In this document: positions 62,084 to 64,000 of the stretch, piece by piece
How the letters are laid out: each line of letters opens with the position of its first letter
Position numbering within the stretch: position 1 is the first letter of the stretch
Source of the DNA: Bacteroidales bacterium
Lineage (GTDB): Bacteria > Bacteroidota > Bacteroidia > Bacteroidales > UBA932
DNA: 64,000 nucleotides
Direction: 5' to 3'
Assembly (NCBI GenBank): GCA_017469425.1
Contig: JAFUGJ010000025.1
Coordinates: 49,051-113,050, forward strand
Translations under genes and position numbers: made by a program
Notes under the pieces: model-generated
What the model was told of the DNA's origin: nothing
The model's database searches: none
The model's input: only the letters and a program-made list of their open reading frames with translations

Positions 62084-63121
62084 TCACTTCAGCTTTACTA
62101 GTAAGTTCTCGTCTTCGCGGCGGATTTCCATTACAAGACGCTTTCCGATCCTGCTGCCAACTGAAACAAACGGTCCGCCGTCGGGGTCGAAAGCCTCTAT
62201 GGGGTTATCCCCGATGATGCGCATGTAGCGGATGTTGCCTGTGAGCTTATACCAGGGGCTTCCAAGAGCTGTCTGCTCCAGGAATACGCCTCCGTTGTGG
62301 CGGTTGGAAAGACTGATGGTCTCGGGCTTTTCTTCCGGAAGGGAGTTCTCCAGCGCATCCAGGTCCGCTACACGGTCACCGGAGAAATGGGTCTTGTATT
62401 CCCCATACACGACATATCCAATCTGGTTCGAGACGACAAGCGTCCCGCCGATGCGCCTACTGATGCTCCTGTGAGAGTGACCGTATACCCAGAGGTCGAT
62501 GCTGCTGCTCTCGATGTACTTCGTCAGGTCCACAGTGAACCCGTTCTCCAGGCTGCTTCCCTTGAACTCGGGAGCGACCAGAAGGCGGCTCGGGACATGG
62601 TGAGTCACTACGACCTTATGGGCGGCATCGCTACTGCTAACCGCATCCTTGATGAACGCCAGGTCCCTCTCGTGGAGTTCGTTGTAGGTGTTGGCCGTGA
62701 AGGGATACTTCCCGTCCCGAATGAGGGTGAAGTCACTCATGCCGTTTTTAATTTTGAGCCAGTCCTTTCCCGGGATATGAGACCAGAGGGTCGACAGGAT
62801 GAAATCCACATCATCCACGCGAATCACCCTGTTTTCACACATACGGACATTCTCCCGCAGGGGCTTCTCCCAGGAGTCCGGGTAGGCATCGATGGTATCG
62901 CGGTAATACTCGTGGTTGCCGGGTACCAGGAACGTCTCTCGGTAGTTCTCTGAGCACCAGTCAAAGAAGCGGTGCCGCTTGTAGGCGTCGAACTCAGCAA
63001 GCGGAAGGGTATCCCCCGCGAGTACCAGCACATCGCCGGTCACCTTAAAGGGCTGCCGGGCTATGAAGACGGAGTTGTCATAAAACTCCAGATGAAGATC
63101 AGATGCGTACTGTACTTTCAT
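62084..63121 (-). CDS. Metallophosphoesterase, 345 aa
   Basis: Motifs in order: YASDLHLEF (about 4-12), LVLAGDTLPL (about 33), VPGNHEYY (about 66-73), VVTHHVPS (about 165) and YGHSHRS (about 211). A C-terminal extension of about 100 aa follows. It is the intact relative of the remnant at 43,512-43,769. It overlaps the upstream gene by 4 bp. The substrate is unknown. Confidence 0.85.
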   Translation of the reverse strand: MKVQYASDLHLEFYDNSVFIARQPFKVTGDVLVLAGDTLPLAEFDAYKRHRFFDWCSENYRETFLVPGNHEYYRDTIDAYPDSWEKPLRENVRMCENRVIRVDDVDFILSTLWSHIPGKDWLKIKNGMSDFTLIRDGKYPFTANTYNELHERDLAFIKDAVSSSDAAHKVVVTHHVPSRLLVAPEFKGSSLENGFTVDLTKYIESSSIDLWVYGHSHRSISRRIGGTLVVSNQIGYVVYGEYKTHFSGDRVADLDALENSLPEEKPETISLSNRHNGGVFLEQTALGSPWYKLTGNIRYMRIIGDNPIEAFDPDGGPFVSVGSRIGKRLVMEIRREDENLLVKLK

Positions 63122-63711
63122 GTCTTTCGAGGTTTATCGTTTTCACTTGCCGCGCTGTCGCGTCTTTCTTTTTCTTTTCTGCGGAGGCTCCGTTTCCGGT
63201 ATCCAACCTGCTTGTTGAACCGCTTTAGGATGTCTCTCGCATACGAAAGGAAGAAGCTGACTCCTGCGTTTTGGAGATTGAGGGCATATCTTCCGATGGA
63301 GATTGGGTCCCCGGGGTGTCCCATGAGTTTCAGATACCATATCCAGTCCTCGCCCTCCTTCTTGAAAATGTTCTTCAGTTCTGGATAAAGGGAAATCTGG
63401 GCGTACTCCAGATCGACCGCATGGTCTCTTGTGTTTTCCCACTTCCCGAAATCATCAGGAGAGTCCATGTCATAGGCCGACTCAAGATACGAGAGGTCAA
63501 ATTGCATGGGAAGGTAACCGCCGGTGGCCGCTTTCAGGAAGGATGCCATCTGCCGGAGGGTAAGGTTCCGGTAGGGGTGGACGGAACTCTGGGTAACGAG
63601 CCGCTGCAGCGCTTCCCGACGCGGTGCCATCGCCGCCTCGAACTCTTCTGCCGAAGGTTCTTTGAAATCGTTAAACGGTCTCGCCGTTTTTATTTGTTCG
63701 TCAATAGCCAT
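63118..63711 (-). CDS. Hypothetical protein, 197 aa
   Basis: A largely helical protein with a very basic C-terminus (YRKRSLRRKEKERRD) that could touch nucleic acid. No family is recognised. It is coupled by a 4-bp overlap to the metallophosphoesterase gene and starts 12 nt after the stop of the gene at the window edge. Confidence 0.6.
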   Translation of the reverse strand: MAIDEQIKTARPFNDFKEPSAEEFEAAMAPRREALQRLVTQSSVHPYRNLTLRQMASFLKAATGGYLPMQFDLSYLESAYDMDSPDDFGKWENTRDHAVDLEYAQISLYPELKNIFKKEGEDWIWYLKLMGHPGDPISIGRYALNLQNAGVSFFLSYARDILKRFNKQVGYRKRSLRRKEKERRDSAASENDKPRKT

Positions 63712-63723
63712 ACTGTTCTCGTC

Positions 63724-64000
63724 CTATTTCAGGTATTTGTCTTTCCATGTTGAGTTCCCTGCCATGTCCTTCCAGCCCCACCTTTTACGGGCAACATCAA
63801 CGTTGCCGTCACAATAGTACTCTGTCCACAGCATCTGCTCCCAGTACTCGTCTTCTTTATATCCCTGTTCATGCTGCTGCTTCGAGAACCCATACCAGAA
63901 GTATAACCTCCATTTCCAGAAGAAAGTGATGGCGACCATGGGAGGATCTTCATACCGTGGTGTACGGAACTTATCTTTCCATCCCAGGTCCCATTTAAAG
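63724..64000 (-). CDS. Trp/Tyr-rich hypothetical protein, 5' end outside window
   Basis: The last 91 residues of a frame open to the window edge. They are very rich in Trp, Tyr and Lys and contain two WKDK/GWKD-like units (GWKDKFRTPRYEDPP near the visible start, TWKDKYLK at the end). An internal ATG at 63939 exists, but the upstream reading is continuous and similar in style, so the real start is beyond the window. Function is unknown. Confidence 0.6.
   Translation of the reverse strand, partial: FKWDLGWKDKFRTPRYEDPPMVAITFFWKWRLYFWYGFSKQQHEQGYKEDEYWEQMLWTEYYCDGNVDVARKRWGWKDMAGNSTWKDKYLK

Noticed and set aside
36276-64000. CRISPR arrays or insertion sequences in the island
   Set aside because: No regularly spaced repeats, transposase motifs or terminal inverted repeats were seen.

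Overview
Organism. The window reads as a chromosome segment from a member of the Bacteroidales. The reasons are promoters of the Bacteroidetes type (TTTG about 19 nt before TAnnTTTG), zinc-free L36 and S14, DUF4270, DUF3098 and DUF4294 genes, a short stand-alone starch-synthase-like protein beside DUF4270, a PnuC-like transporter, and a deaminase-like/PIG-L fusion typical of this order. Genus cannot be fixed from the sequence alone.

Region 1 (1-23,990): translation core, split in two. The S10 operon runs from rplD (cut by the window edge) to rpsC and continues into uvrC with a 1-bp overlap. The usual next gene, rplP, appears only about 10 kb later under its own promoter (about 13,319-13,348). 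From there an unbroken cluster rplP-rpmC-rpsQ-rplN-rplX-rplE-rpsN-rpsH-rplF-rplR-rpsE-rpmD-rplO-secY-map-infA-rpmJ-rpsM-rpsK-rpsD-rpoA-rplQ ends at a perfect hairpin terminator (23,961-23,994). The 8.5 kb between uvrC and rplP holds pnuC, acpP, a thioredoxin-fold lipoprotein, DUF4270, a starch-synthase-like protein, ftsX-DUF3098-uppP-lpxH and DUF4294.

Region 2 (24,000-36,230): ordinary chromosome. It holds hppA, a deaminase-like/PIG-L fusion, radA and a metallophosphoesterase in one operon, then a small lipoprotein and outer-membrane-like protein, aroB, tRNA-Leu(CAA), two secreted hydrolases, a secreted nuclease and a PspC protein.

Region 3 (36,276-64,000, open at the right edge): an accessory island, mostly on the minus strand. 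It contains a WYL regulator and a RhuM/Fic protein; a TROVE (Ro60-like) protein preceded by a structured, tRNA-like RNA candidate and followed by a small Cys/His protein and an HCx5R phosphatase; an M48 membrane protease; HAD proteins of the kind seen in RNA-repair proteins; an RSH-type HD protein; an AAA ATPase with a DUF234-type C-terminus; a DUF262/DUF1524 - PD-(D/E)XK - unknown - WYL operon that looks like a defence module; an ATPase with two tiny partners; a 783-aa multidomain membrane protein; and an operon of at least nine genes rich in metallophosphoesterases. Between them lie several genes ruined by internal deletions (5'-nucleotidase, metallophosphoesterase, GIY-YIG, perhaps Y-family polymerase, type II methylase).

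The island is tied together by a shared promoter design that I read directly: a dyad TTGAC-N7-GTCAA placed exactly 10 bp upstream of a TAnnTTTG-type box at three separate loci, with a tandem variant at a fourth. This suggests one regulator, perhaps one of the two WYL proteins, controlling an RNA-damage or phage-response regulon built around a Ro60-like ribonucleoprotein.
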